A stretch of DNA of 64,000 nt from Desulfobacteraceae bacterium UBA2174. Lineage in GTDB: Bacteria; Desulfobacterota; Desulfobacteria; Desulfobacterales; UBA2174. This document shows positions 1 through 8,717 of this stretch, piece by piece; position 1 is the first letter of the stretch; every line of letters begins with the position of its first letter. Below the pieces are notes generated by a model. The model had not been told where the DNA came from. It did not search any database and worked only from the letters and a program-made list of their open reading frames with translations. The stretch is taken from assembly GCA_002327445.1 (NCBI GenBank), contig DCWA01000020.1, forward strand, positions 83,658 to 147,657, read 5' to 3'. The translations under genes were made by a program, and so were the position numbers.

Positions 1-481
1 TGATCTCGGTGTCGAAATCGTAATTGTCGTAAATATCCACAATCTGCTCGACCAGATCGAGTCCGTCCTGGCTCAAGTCGTCCAGACGGCCGATGAACGG
101 GCTGACATAAGTGGCGCCCGCCTTGGCCGCCATCAGGGCCTGAAGCGGCGAGAACACCAAGGTGACATTGGTCTTGATCCCCTCTCGGGTCAGAGTCCGC
201 ACCGCCTTGAGCCCGTCGACCAGCATGGGGATCTTGACCACGACGTTGGGATGAATCTTGACCAGCTCCCGCGCCTCGACCACCATGCCGGCGGCATCGA
301 CGGCAATTACCTCGGCGCTGACGGGTCCGTCGACAATCTGGCAGATGTCGCGGATGATCTGTTCGAAGGGACGCTTCTCCTTGGCAATCAGCGACGGGTT
401 GGTGGTCACCCCGTCGACCATCCCCATGCTGTTGGCTTCTTTGATCTCGTCAATATTGGCGGTATCGATAAAAAATTTCAT
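1..481 (-). CDS. fsa: Small transaldolase / fructose-6-phosphate aldolase family (partial)
   Basis: Partial gene; its 3' end lies outside the window. The 160 visible residues begin MKFFIDTANIDEIKEA, carry TTNPSL at residues 26-31, and have VVVKIPM with Lys83, the position of the Schiff-base lysine in the FSA/TalC class of small transaldolases. These cytoplasmic enzymes transfer dihydroxyacetone between sugar phosphates or cleave fructose 6-phosphate; the sequence does not decide which. Family members have about 215 residues, so roughly a quarter is missing. The ATG at 481-479 is the natural family start. It is the last visible gene of a long same-strand run, separated from folK by about 185 bp of repeat-filled spacer. 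Confidence 0.9.
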   Translation of the reverse strand, partial: MKFFIDTANIDEIKEANSMGMVDGVTTNPSLIAKEKRPFEQIIRDICQIVDGPVSAEVIAVDAAGMVVEARELVKIHPNVVVKIPMLVDGLKAVRTLTREGIKTNVTLVFSPLQALMAAKAGATYVSPFIGRLDDLSQDGLDLVEQIVDIYDNYDFDTEI

Positions 482-556
482 TCAGGCAGTCTCCCGGACA
501 AAAAAACAGGTTCAAGTTTCAAAGCGCCTGCGGCGCATTCCAAATTCCAGATTCAA

Positions 557-668
557 AACCAACCCCACAAACCCGACCAACCAAACAAACCCCACAAACC
601 CGACAAACCCGACAAACTCTACAAACCCCACAAACCCGACAAACCCGACAAACCCCACAAACCCCTCA
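557..668. repeat. 9-bp-period tandem repeat (ACAAACCCG-like)
   Basis: The spacer between folK and the transaldolase gene consists of degenerate repeats of CACAAACCC and GACAAACCC with a 9-bp period, running into the folK stop region. There are no spacers between units, so it is not a CRISPR array. The open frames through it translate as Pro-Thr-Asn or Lys-Pro-Asp repeats and are artefacts. Similar 9-bp-period spacers occur at 2081, 4102, 5403 and 8672. Confidence 0.85.
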
Positions 669-1178
669 CCCTTCCACCACTTCCACCGGCTGAGCCACGA
701 TCTCGGACCGGGCCAGCAACTCCGCCATGCTCACCTTGAGCACGGGGTGGATCATTTCGGGTGCTATATCACACAAGGGTTGCAACACGAAACGCCTTTT
801 GTACAGCCGCGGATGGGGGATGATCAAGGGCCCGTCATCGATGACCCGGTCGTCGTAAAGCAGGATGTCCAGATCGATGGGACGGGGGCCGAACCGTGGC
901 CCGCCATCGCTACGCCCCATGCGCGCCTCGATGGCCTTGAGACGGGCCAACAGCGTTTGCGGATCGAGGCGCGTCTCCACCTCGGCCACCGCGTTGACGA
1001 ACCGGTCCTGCTCCGTGTAGTCCTGCGGCGCGGTATGATAAAATCGGCTGACCGCCACGACGCGCCCGGCCCCGTCGGCAACAATGGCCGAGATGGCGGC
1101 GCGGCAGGCCCCCAGGCGATCGCCCAGGTTGGCGCCCAGGCCGACGAAGGCCCGGTGCCATGAAGATTGCCCCGGCAT
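666..1178 (-). CDS. folK: 6-hydroxymethyl-7,8-dihydropterin pyrophosphokinase (HPPK)
   Basis: Cytoplasmic folate-biosynthesis enzyme that transfers pyrophosphate from ATP to 6-hydroxymethyl-dihydropterin. The sequence shows VGLGANLGDR at the N-terminus, SRFYHTAP, and the HPPK signature GPRPIDLDILLYDD near residue 100, followed by IPHPRL. About 170 residues is typical for a stand-alone HPPK. I chose ATG 1178-1176; a GTG directly before it (1181-1179) adds one codon. The dapF stop lies only 6 bp upstream, so translation is probably coupled. A valine-rich C-terminal tail runs into the repeat spacer and may vary between strains. Confidence 0.95.
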   Translation of the reverse strand: MPGQSSWHRAFVGLGANLGDRLGACRAAISAIVADGAGRVVAVSRFYHTAPQDYTEQDRFVNAVAEVETRLDPQTLLARLKAIEARMGRSDGGPRFGPRPIDLDILLYDDRVIDDGPLIIPHPRLYKRRFVLQPLCDIAPEMIHPVLKVSMAELLARSEIVAQPVEVVEG

Positions 1179-1184
1179 CACGGT

Positions 1185-2042
1185 CTAATCGTTCCAGGCT
1201 TCCGGGCTCAGCATGCCACTGCACGCCAGCCGGGCGTCTCCCTGGAGCCATGGGTCGCGGAATCCGTCTCCGTCCACGGCAAAGGAGATGGTGAGGCGGC
1301 GGCCACTGGCCGTTTCGACCAAAACCGGAGAGGCCCACCCGAACCGCCGGGCCGCCGCCAGTGCCGCCGCCGTGGCGCCGGTGCCGCAGGCCAGGGTCTC
1401 ATCCTCCACCCCCCGTTCATAGGTGCGCAGGGCCAATACCCCCTTGGCCTTGACCGCGGCGAAATTCACGTTGGCCCCTGCCGGAGCAAACAGCGAATGA
1501 AACCGGATCCCCCGTCCCAGACCCACCACGTCCACCGCAGCCGGATCGTCCACGAAAACCACCGCGTGGGGCACCCCGGTGTCGATGCGGTCCACCTTGA
1601 ACGTGCCGCCGGAAACAGCAAGCGCCATGTCCACAGCCACTATCTTCGGCGGCGTGATCCGGATGGCCACCTCGTCCTGCCGCACCTCCGCCTGGATCAT
1701 CCCGGCCAAGGTCTCGAAGCGCATCACCACCCCGGTAATCCCGTTGAGATGCGCAAACCGGGCCGCACAACGCGCGCCGTTGCCGCACATATCCGCCAAG
1801 CTGCCGTCGCAATTGAAGAAACGCCAGGAAAAATCCGCCGCCGCACTGTTTTCGATCAGGATCAGGCCGTCGGCCCCCACCCCCAGGCGCCGATGGCAGA
1901 CGCGCCGGGCCAACTCGGCCGCTTCCGGCCCGATCATTCCCCGGCGGTTGTCGATGAGAATAAAATCATTTCCCGCGCCGTTCATCTTGGCAAAGGCGAC
2001 GGGGGTGGTGGGCAGGTGGACGATCGGGTTCGGTGTTGTCAT
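1185..2042 (-). CDS. dapF: Diaminopimelate epimerase
   Basis: Converts LL- to meso-diaminopimelate for lysine and peptidoglycan synthesis. Both catalytic cysteines sit in intact motifs: DMCGNGARC near residue 87 and ACGTGA near residue 222. The N-terminal FAKMNGAGNDFILID is diagnostic. At 285 residues it is full length. The ATG at 2042-2040 gives the usual start with a short extension before FAKMNG. It follows an LptM-like lipoprotein gene and precedes folK; the lipoprotein-dapF adjacency is also known from gammaproteobacteria (yifL-dapF). Confidence 0.97.
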   Translation of the reverse strand: MTTPNPIVHLPTTPVAFAKMNGAGNDFILIDNRRGMIGPEAAELARRVCHRRLGVGADGLILIENSAAADFSWRFFNCDGSLADMCGNGARCAARFAHLNGITGVVMRFETLAGMIQAEVRQDEVAIRITPPKIVAVDMALAVSGGTFKVDRIDTGVPHAVVFVDDPAAVDVVGLGRGIRFHSLFAPAGANVNFAAVKAKGVLALRTYERGVEDETLACGTGATAAALAAARRFGWASPVLVETASGRRLTISFAVDGDGFRDPWLQGDARLACSGMLSPEAWND

Positions 2043-2080
2043 GGAGACAAATCCCTCGGGGTATCAATCACAACGGTTTT

Positions 2081-2130
2081 GTGGACCCAGTGGACATGGT
2101 GGACGGAGTGGACCACATGGACATGGAGTC
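2081..2130. repeat. 9-bp-period tandem repeat (GTGGACNNN)
   Basis: Five or so units of GTGGACNNN in exact 9-bp register occupy the spacer between the lipoprotein gene and dapF. They are followed at about 2145-2175 by CTCTGTGTCCTCCGTGGTAA, one copy of the dispersed CTCTGTG...GTGG element also seen near 7640, 36385 and 36890. Confidence 0.85.
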
Positions 2131-2191
2131 GGGGGCAAACCTCATGTCTTTCTCTGTGTCCTCCGTGGTAAACCGTTTTTTTCAATTTTTT

Positions 2192-2659
2192 TCAAGGCTG
2201 TACGCCGACGAGATTCGAATCCACCGTTTCCTGCCCCGGGCCGTAGGCCGATACCTTGTATACGTAGCGCAAGCCGGGCGCCGGCGCATCCTGCCACGAC
2301 AGGCGCCAAGGTTTATCCGGGGCCGGCCGTTGCCGCGAGTCGAAGGGCAGTTCGCCGATCTTGGCAAACAGCATCGGGCAGTCGGCACAGTCCGCAGGCC
2401 CCAGGTCGGCACGGTAGATCCGGTACCCTTCCGGCAGCGCGGCCTCGGGACCGGCCGGCACGTTCCAATCCAGGGTCACCCGCCCTTTGTCCACCCTGGC
2501 CTCCAGAACGGAAGCGGCCACCGGGGCAGCGATCCGGGGCGCCACGGGCGGCCCCTTGCGGCCGCATCCCGTTGGGCACAGCAAGAGGCCGCAGGCAATG
2601 AGGGAAAGTACCATCCATCTTCGCGCTGAAGCGACTTGTCCGTTGTTGCCGCCTGTCAT
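2192..2659 (-). CDS. LptM-like lipoprotein with a C-terminal fibronectin III-like region
   Basis: A 155-residue predicted lipoprotein. Residues 15-32 form a signal peptide ending in a lipobox with the cysteine at residue 32; the next residues GRKGPPVAP match the CGxKGPL signature of short LptM/YifL (LPAM) lipoproteins. Unlike the roughly 60-residue LptM proteins it has a further 110 residues, with VTLDWNVP, YRIYRADLG and LRYVYKVSAYG resembling a fibronectin type III fold. Its ATG overlaps the argH stop (ATGA), so it is translationally coupled to argH. Function is unknown; LptM assists LptD maturation in E. coli, but that role is only a suggestion here. Confidence 0.8.
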   Translation of the reverse strand: MTGGNNGQVASARRWMVLSLIACGLLLCPTGCGRKGPPVAPRIAAPVAASVLEARVDKGRVTLDWNVPAGPEAALPEGYRIYRADLGPADCADCPMLFAKIGELPFDSRQRPAPDKPWRLSWQDAPAPGLRYVYKVSAYGPGQETVDSNLVGVQP

Positions 2660-4053
2660 GCTCGGGCCTCTGTCTCGCCGCCGAGCTGCTGGCGGGCCGC
2701 GGCGATGGCCGCTTCCACCTGCTCGCCGGCGGTGCCGCCGTAGGAACGGCGCCGACTGATCATCCGCTCCACCGTGAGCAGCCCGAAGATTTCCGGCCCG
2801 ATGGCCGGCGCGAAGTGTCGCAATTCTTCCAGGCTCAGTTCGTGGAGTTCCTTGCCGTTTTCCAGGCCGTAGGCCACCGCCTGCCCGACGCAGGCGTGGG
2901 CCTTGCGAAATGGCACCCCCTGCCCCACCAGGTAGTCGGCCAGGTCGGTGGCGTTGAAAAAACCGCGCTCGGTGGCCTGGCGCAGGCGGTCGATTCGAAA
3001 CCGGATCCGAGGCAGCATCCGGGCGGTCATCTCCAGGCAGGCTCGCAGGGTATCCACCGACCGGAACAGCGGCGCCTTGTCCTCCTGCATGTCGCGGTTG
3101 TAGGCCAGGGGCAGCCCCTTGACCAGGGCCAGCAGTGCCATGAGGTCGCCGAAGACGGTGCCGGCCTTGCCGCGGATCAGCTCGGGGACATCCGGGTTCT
3201 TCTTCTGGGGCATGATGCTCGACCCGGTGGCAAAGGCGTCGGGCAGTTCGATGAAACCGAACTCCGCGCTGCTCCACAGCACCAGCTCCTCGGAGAGGCG
3301 GGAAAGATGCACCATGGCAATGCTGGCCGCCGAGAGAAACTCGAGAATGAAATCCCGGTCGCTCACCGCGTCCATGCTGTTGGCCGCCACCGCGCGAAAG
3401 CCGAGAAGCTCGGCGGTGTAGTGCCGGTCGATGGGATAGGTGGTGCCGGCCAGGGCCGCGGCGCCCAGGGGCATGACGTCGATACGCTTCAGGGCGTCCT
3501 CGAAGCGGCACTGGTCGCGGGTGAACATCTCGTAGTAGGCCATGAGATGATGGGCCAGGAGCACCGGCTGGGCCCGCTGCATGTGGGTGTAGCCGGGCAT
3601 GAAGGTGCCGGTGTGAGCCCCGGCCAGGTCCACCACCACCCGACGCAGCCCCCGGAGCTGGGCGATGACGGCCCTGGTTTCGTCACGGAGGAAAAGTCGG
3701 GTGTCCAGGGCCACCTGGTCGTTGCGGCTGCGGGCGGTGTGCAGCTTCTGGGCCACCTTGCCCACGTCCTGGAGCAGGCGGGCCTCGATGTGCATGTGGA
3801 TGTCCTCGAGGCTGTCGGAGAATTCGAACTGCCCCCGCTCGATGTCCCGGCGGATCCGCCCCAACCCTTCCACCAGGGTGGCCGCCTCTTCCTCGGTGAT
3901 GATCCCGGCCCGCGCCAGCATCCGGCAGTGGGCCGCGCTCCCCTCGATGTCGTAGGTGTAGAGGCGCCGGTCCACCTGATGAGAACTGGTAAAAACCTCC
4001 ACCAGGCGATCTGTTTTTTCGGCAAAACGGCCCTCCCAGGGTTTTTCGGTCAT
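2656..4053 (-). CDS. argH: Argininosuccinate lyase
   Basis: Last step of arginine synthesis: argininosuccinate to arginine plus fumarate. The 465-residue protein has WEGRFAEKTD at the N-terminus, TARSRNDQV near residue 108 and the superfamily signature SSIMPQKKNPD near residue 275, whose first serine is the catalytic acid. ATG 4053-4051 gives the standard MTEKPWEGRF start; an upstream in-frame ATG would add 15 unconserved residues from the repeat spacer. It lies downstream of argG and overlaps the lipoprotein gene by 4 bp. Confidence 0.97.
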   Translation of the reverse strand: MTEKPWEGRFAEKTDRLVEVFTSSHQVDRRLYTYDIEGSAAHCRMLARAGIITEEEAATLVEGLGRIRRDIERGQFEFSDSLEDIHMHIEARLLQDVGKVAQKLHTARSRNDQVALDTRLFLRDETRAVIAQLRGLRRVVVDLAGAHTGTFMPGYTHMQRAQPVLLAHHLMAYYEMFTRDQCRFEDALKRIDVMPLGAAALAGTTYPIDRHYTAELLGFRAVAANSMDAVSDRDFILEFLSAASIAMVHLSRLSEELVLWSSAEFGFIELPDAFATGSSIMPQKKNPDVPELIRGKAGTVFGDLMALLALVKGLPLAYNRDMQEDKAPLFRSVDTLRACLEMTARMLPRIRFRIDRLRQATERGFFNATDLADYLVGQGVPFRKAHACVGQAVAYGLENGKELHELSLEELRHFAPAIGPEIFGLLTVERMISRRRSYGGTAGEQVEAAIAAARQQLGGETEARA

Positions 4054-4101
4054 TCGAACAGTTTCCGTTTTTGAGTTTGAGGGAATGGCGTTTCTCAACC
4101 G

Positions 4102-4140
4102 GGTCCGACCGGTCGGACAAGTCGGACCGATCGAACGGTC
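4102..4140. repeat. 9-bp-period tandem repeat (GTCGGACNN)
   Basis: The argG-argH spacer carries four degenerate units of GGTCCGACC / AGTCGGACC in 9-bp register. The units are partly self-complementary, so the transcript could fold into small hairpins. Confidence 0.8.
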
Positions 4141-4146
4141 CTCGCT

Positions 4147-5355
<1,209 letters not shown>

Positions 5356-5402
5356 AGTTGAGAGCTCCTTCGAAAGACGAAAATTTTACGGAGAAAACCA
5401 AA

Positions 5403-5429
5403 AGTCAGACCGTCGGACGGATCGGACTA
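5403..5429. repeat. 9-bp-period repeat (GTCGGACGG-like)
   Basis: Three degenerate 9-bp units in the argF-argG spacer, of the same family as at 4102 and 8672. The rest of the spacer (5430-5478) holds one TTTCCAGTTT/TTTCCAATCT stretch like the repeat near 10670. Confidence 0.65.
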
Positions 5430-5478
5430 AAACGGCTTGAAGCACCACAACCCAGTTTCCAGTTTCGAATTTCCAATC

Positions 5479-6390
5479 TCACTTCACCAGCCATTCCAGG
5501 ATCGCCGCGGCCATGTGCATCTTGTTTTCCGCCTGCCGCCAGACCACCGAGCGAGGCCCTTCGAGTACCTCGGCCGAAATCTCCTCCCCGCGATGGGCCG
5601 GCAGGCAGTGGAGCACCACCGCCTCCGGCGAAGCGGCCGACAACAAGGCGCTGTCCACCGTAAACCCGGCAAAGGCCTCGGCCCGCGCGGCTTCCTGACC
5701 CTCGTGGCCCATGCTGGCCCACACATCGGTGTTGACCGCGTCGGCGCCGGCCACCGCTTCCTTGGGATCGGTGGTCAAAGTCACCTTGGCGCCGGGAGCG
5801 GTCATAGCCTTCTCCAGCAGGTCGGCGCGAGGCCGATACCCCTCGGGGCAGGCCAGGGCCAGCTCGAGGCCGAGAATGGCGGCGGCATTGAGCCAACTAT
5901 TGGCCATGTTGTTACCGTCTCCCACCCAGGCCAGACGCAGGCCCTTGAAATCGCCCTTGACCTCCACCACCGTCATCAGGTCCGCCAGAATCTGGGTGGG
6001 ATGGTAGTCGTCGGTCAGGGCGTTGACCACCGGCACGGCGGCGTACCGGGCGTAGTCGGCCACGGTCTGCTGGGCGTAGGTGCGGATCACCAGGGCGTCG
6101 AGATACCCGCCCAACACCCGCGCCGTGTCCGCGATGGGTTCGTTGCGGGCCAACTGGGTGTCACGGGCCGAAATGAAGATCGAACCGCCCCCCAGCCGGA
6201 TGGCGGCGGCCTCGAAGGAGACCCGGGTGCGGGTGGATGCCTTGTCGAAGAGCAGGCCCACGGTCTTTCCCATCAGGGGGCGATCCAGGATGCCCCGCTG
6301 CCGGCGCACCTTCAGGTCGATGGCGCGATCGATGAGCCGCTGAATTTCCTCGGCGCTCAGGTCGGTCAAGGTCAGCAGGTCTCTTTTCAT
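5479..6390 (-). CDS. argF: Ornithine carbamoyltransferase
   Basis: Makes citrulline from ornithine and carbamoyl phosphate. The carbamoyl-phosphate motif STRTRVSFE is near residue 52, DDYHPTQILAD near residue 128, and the ornithine/CP motif HCLPAHRGEE near residue 265. Its 303 residues fit an anabolic trimeric enzyme. It begins with ATG 6390-6388, 9 bp after the argD stop, so it is probably translated from the argD transcript. Confidence 0.97.
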   Translation of the reverse strand: MKRDLLTLTDLSAEEIQRLIDRAIDLKVRRQRGILDRPLMGKTVGLLFDKASTRTRVSFEAAAIRLGGGSIFISARDTQLARNEPIADTARVLGGYLDALVIRTYAQQTVADYARYAAVPVVNALTDDYHPTQILADLMTVVEVKGDFKGLRLAWVGDGNNMANSWLNAAAILGLELALACPEGYRPRADLLEKAMTAPGAKVTLTTDPKEAVAGADAVNTDVWASMGHEGQEAARAEAFAGFTVDSALLSAASPEAVVLHCLPAHRGEEISAEVLEGPRSVVWRQAENKMHMAAAILEWLVK

Positions 6391-6399
6391 AATCTCCCC

Positions 6400-7584
6400 C
6401 TAAGGCAACACCTGGTCCAGGCAGGCGATCAGGGCATCGATCTGTTCCCTTCCCACGATCAGCGGCGGGGCGAAGCGCAGCACCTTGTCCTGGATGCAGT
6501 TGATCAGGAAACCCTTTTCCAGGCAGGCGTTGACCAACGGCGCGCCCTCTTGATCCAGCTCCGCGCCCAGCAGCAGCCCCCGCCCGCGCACATCGACAAT
6601 GCACCCATGCCGTGAGCGAAGATCTTCCAGGGCCGACTTGAAATATGCGCCCATGGCCCGGCTGTTCTCCAGCACCCTGTCGTCCACCAGGGTGCGGGCG
6701 GTGGCCAGGGCCGCGGCGGTGACCAGGGGCGTCCCGCCGAAGGTGGTGGCATGGGCCCCCGGCGTGAAAGCGGCCGCCACGGCCTCACGGGCGCACATGG
6801 CGCCGATGGGCAGCCCGTTGGCCAGGGCCTTGGCCAACGTCATGATGTCCGGCGCGATATCGTCGTGCATGTAGGCGAACAGGGTTCCGGTGCGGCCCAT
6901 GCCGGTCTGGATCTCGTCATAGATCAACAGCGCCCCGATTTGGTCGCACAACGCGCGCACCTCGGCCAGATACCCCGGAGGCGGACAATTCACCCCGCCT
7001 TCGCCCTGGATCGGCTCGATCATCACGGCACAGGTGTCGCCGCCCACCGCCCGCCGCAGGGCCTCGATGTCCCCGAAGGGAACGAAATCGAAACGCTCCA
7101 GCACCGGGGCAAAGCCCTTGCGGATCTTTTCCTGGCCGGTGGCTGAGAGCGTGCCCAGGGTGCGGCCGTGAAAAGACTGGTTCATGGCCACGATGTGGTA
7201 ACGGTCCGGCTGGCCGCGGTCGAAGAAGTACTTGCGCGCCAGCTTGATGGCCGCTTCGTTGGCCTCGGCGCCCGAGTTGCAGAAGAACACCCGGTCGGCG
7301 AAACTGTGGTCCACCAGCCAGAGGGCCAGTTCCACCTGGGGCACGGTGTAGTAGAGGTTGGACACGTGGCACAGGGTGCCCGCCTGGCGACAGATGGCTT
7401 CGGTGACCGCCGGATGGCAATGGCCGAGGCTGCAAACGGCGATGCCGGCAATGAAATCGGTATAGGCCCGGCCCCGGGCGTCCCAGACCGTGCATCCCTC
7501 GCCGCGGGTCAACACCACCGGAAACCGCTTGTAGGTGGTGGCCATGACCGCTTCGGCCTGCGCAATGATCGTCTGCTGTTCCAT
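6400..7584 (-). CDS. argD: Acetylornithine aminotransferase (PLP-dependent)
   Basis: Class III aminotransferase that forms N-acetylornithine from the semialdehyde and glutamate; some homologues also serve lysine synthesis as DapC. Visible landmarks are FCNSGAEANEAAIK near residue 105, MIEPIQGEGG near residue 190, IYDEIQTGMGRTG near residue 222 with its PLP-contacting aspartate, and TLAKALANGLPIGA near residue 250 with the Schiff-base lysine. The ATG at 7584-7582 has GAGG 6-9 bp upstream, favouring it over the ATG four codons earlier. It sits between argB and argF. Confidence 0.95.
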   Translation of the reverse strand: MEQQTIIAQAEAVMATTYKRFPVVLTRGEGCTVWDARGRAYTDFIAGIAVCSLGHCHPAVTEAICRQAGTLCHVSNLYYTVPQVELALWLVDHSFADRVFFCNSGAEANEAAIKLARKYFFDRGQPDRYHIVAMNQSFHGRTLGTLSATGQEKIRKGFAPVLERFDFVPFGDIEALRRAVGGDTCAVMIEPIQGEGGVNCPPPGYLAEVRALCDQIGALLIYDEIQTGMGRTGTLFAYMHDDIAPDIMTLAKALANGLPIGAMCAREAVAAAFTPGAHATTFGGTPLVTAAALATARTLVDDRVLENSRAMGAYFKSALEDLRSRHGCIVDVRGRGLLLGAELDQEGAPLVNACLEKGFLINCIQDKVLRFAPPLIVGREQIDALIACLDQVLP

Positions 7585-7635
7585 GATGCCTCGCAATGGC
7601 TATAAAGATCACGATCCGATTAAACGGAGTTGATT

Positions 7636-7727
7636 ATCAACCACAGAGTTCGCAGATAACACAGAGGGATTTCCTTTTGTTGACCTGTTTTTTTCTCTGT
7701 GCTCTCTGTGCCCTCTGTGGTGAAATG
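7636..7727. repeat. Dispersed CACAGAG/CTCTGTG inverted element
   Basis: The argB-argD spacer contains ACCACAGAG...CACAGAGGG on one side and CTCTGTG...CCCTCTGTGGT on the other, giving two arms that can pair into a long imperfect hairpin with a T-rich loop. Shorter copies lie near 2150, 36385 and 36890. I read it as a non-coding dispersed repeat; no gene is evident here. Confidence 0.65.
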
Positions 7728-7768
7728 TCTTTCGCGGTTCACCCCTCGCACAGCCCGTTCGCCAACGC

Positions 7769-8644
7769 TCAAAGCGTCACCTCGGTGCCGATGCCGCTGT
7801 CGGTGAACAACTCCAGCAGGATGGCATGGCGCCGGCGTCCGTTGATGATGGGAACCTTTTCCACGCCCCCGGCCAGGGCCGTCAGGGCGCATTCCACCTT
7901 GGGAATCATTCCCCCGGTGATGAGCCCCTCGGCAATCATCCGCCGCGCCGTGGCGCGGTCGATGGACGAAATCAACTGGTCATCGGCGCCCTTTACCCCG
8001 TCCACATCCGTGATCAGGATCAGGCGCCCGGCGTTCAGGGCCATGGCGATGCGGCCGGCCACCAGATCGGCGTTGATGTTGAAGGTCTCTCCCGCCTCGC
8101 CGACGCCCACCGGAGCGATGACCGGAATGAACCCCTGGCCGGCCAGGGTGTGGATGATCTGCGGATCCACGTGCGTCACTTCGCCCACCAGCCCCGGGTC
8201 GATGATTTCCGGCGGATTCCCGTTTTCCGCCGGCTTCACGATGCGCATCTTCTCGGCGCGGATCAGTCCGCCGTCCTTGCCGCACAGCCCCACGGCCCGG
8301 CCGCCGTGCTGGTTGATCTGGTTGACGATGGCCTTGTTGACCTTGCCGCCGAGGACCATTTCCACCACGTCCATGGTGGCCTCGTCCGTCAGGCGCATGC
8401 CGCGTACGAACCGGGGCTGGATCCCCATGCGGTCCAGAACCTGGTTGATCTGGGGCCCGCCACCGTGGACGACAACCGGGTTGAGCCCCACGAACTTCAG
8501 CAGGGTCACGTCCCGGGCAAAATCGTTCTTGAGCTGTTCGTCCACCATGGCATGACCACCGTACTTGATCACGACGGTCATGCCGTGAAAGCGCCGGATG
8601 TACGGCAGGGCTTCGATGAGAATGTCGGCAACATTGGGGGTCAT
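7769..8644 (-). CDS. argB: Acetylglutamate kinase
   Basis: Phosphorylates N-acetylglutamate, commonly the arginine-feedback-controlled step. The sequence has VIKYGGHAM near residue 26, VVVHGGGPQIN near residue 60 for substrate and ATP binding, INADLVAGRIA near residue 185, and ILITDVDGVKG near residue 212. The N-terminal extension before the kinase core (MTPNVADILIEALPYIRRF) resembles the helix that mediates hexamerisation in arginine-sensitive enzymes, so feedback inhibition is plausible. ATG 8644-8642 is the start. It lies between hslU and argD. Confidence 0.96.
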   Translation of the reverse strand: MTPNVADILIEALPYIRRFHGMTVVIKYGGHAMVDEQLKNDFARDVTLLKFVGLNPVVVHGGGPQINQVLDRMGIQPRFVRGMRLTDEATMDVVEMVLGGKVNKAIVNQINQHGGRAVGLCGKDGGLIRAEKMRIVKPAENGNPPEIIDPGLVGEVTHVDPQIIHTLAGQGFIPVIAPVGVGEAGETFNINADLVAGRIAMALNAGRLILITDVDGVKGADDQLISSIDRATARRMIAEGLITGGMIPKVECALTALAGGVEKVPIINGRRRHAILLELFTDSGIGTEVTL

Positions 8645-8671
8645 GGGTCGATTCCGCTATTTTGTAATATC

Positions 8672-8707
8672 GGTCCGATCAGTCGGATTCGTCGGATCGG
8701 TCCGACA
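8672..8707. repeat. 9-bp-period repeat (GTCGGATNN)
   Basis: Four units in perfect 9-bp register (GGTCCGATC, AGTCGGATT, CGTCGGATC, GGTCCGACA) fill the hslU-argB spacer. First and last units are partly complementary to the middle ones, so the transcript could form a short hairpin. Confidence 0.8.
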
Positions 8708-8717
8708 GCCACCATCA

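Noticed and set aside
557..668. Possible CRISPR array
   Set aside because: Units are 9 bp, contiguous and degenerate, with no unique spacers and no cas genes nearby.
258..1163. Long plus-strand open frames opposite folK, dapF, argH and argG (also 1579-2601, 2815-4074, 4447-5361)
   Set aside because: They are antisense to genes with complete catalytic motifs, contain repeat translations or His/Gly-rich low-complexity text, and have no family features.
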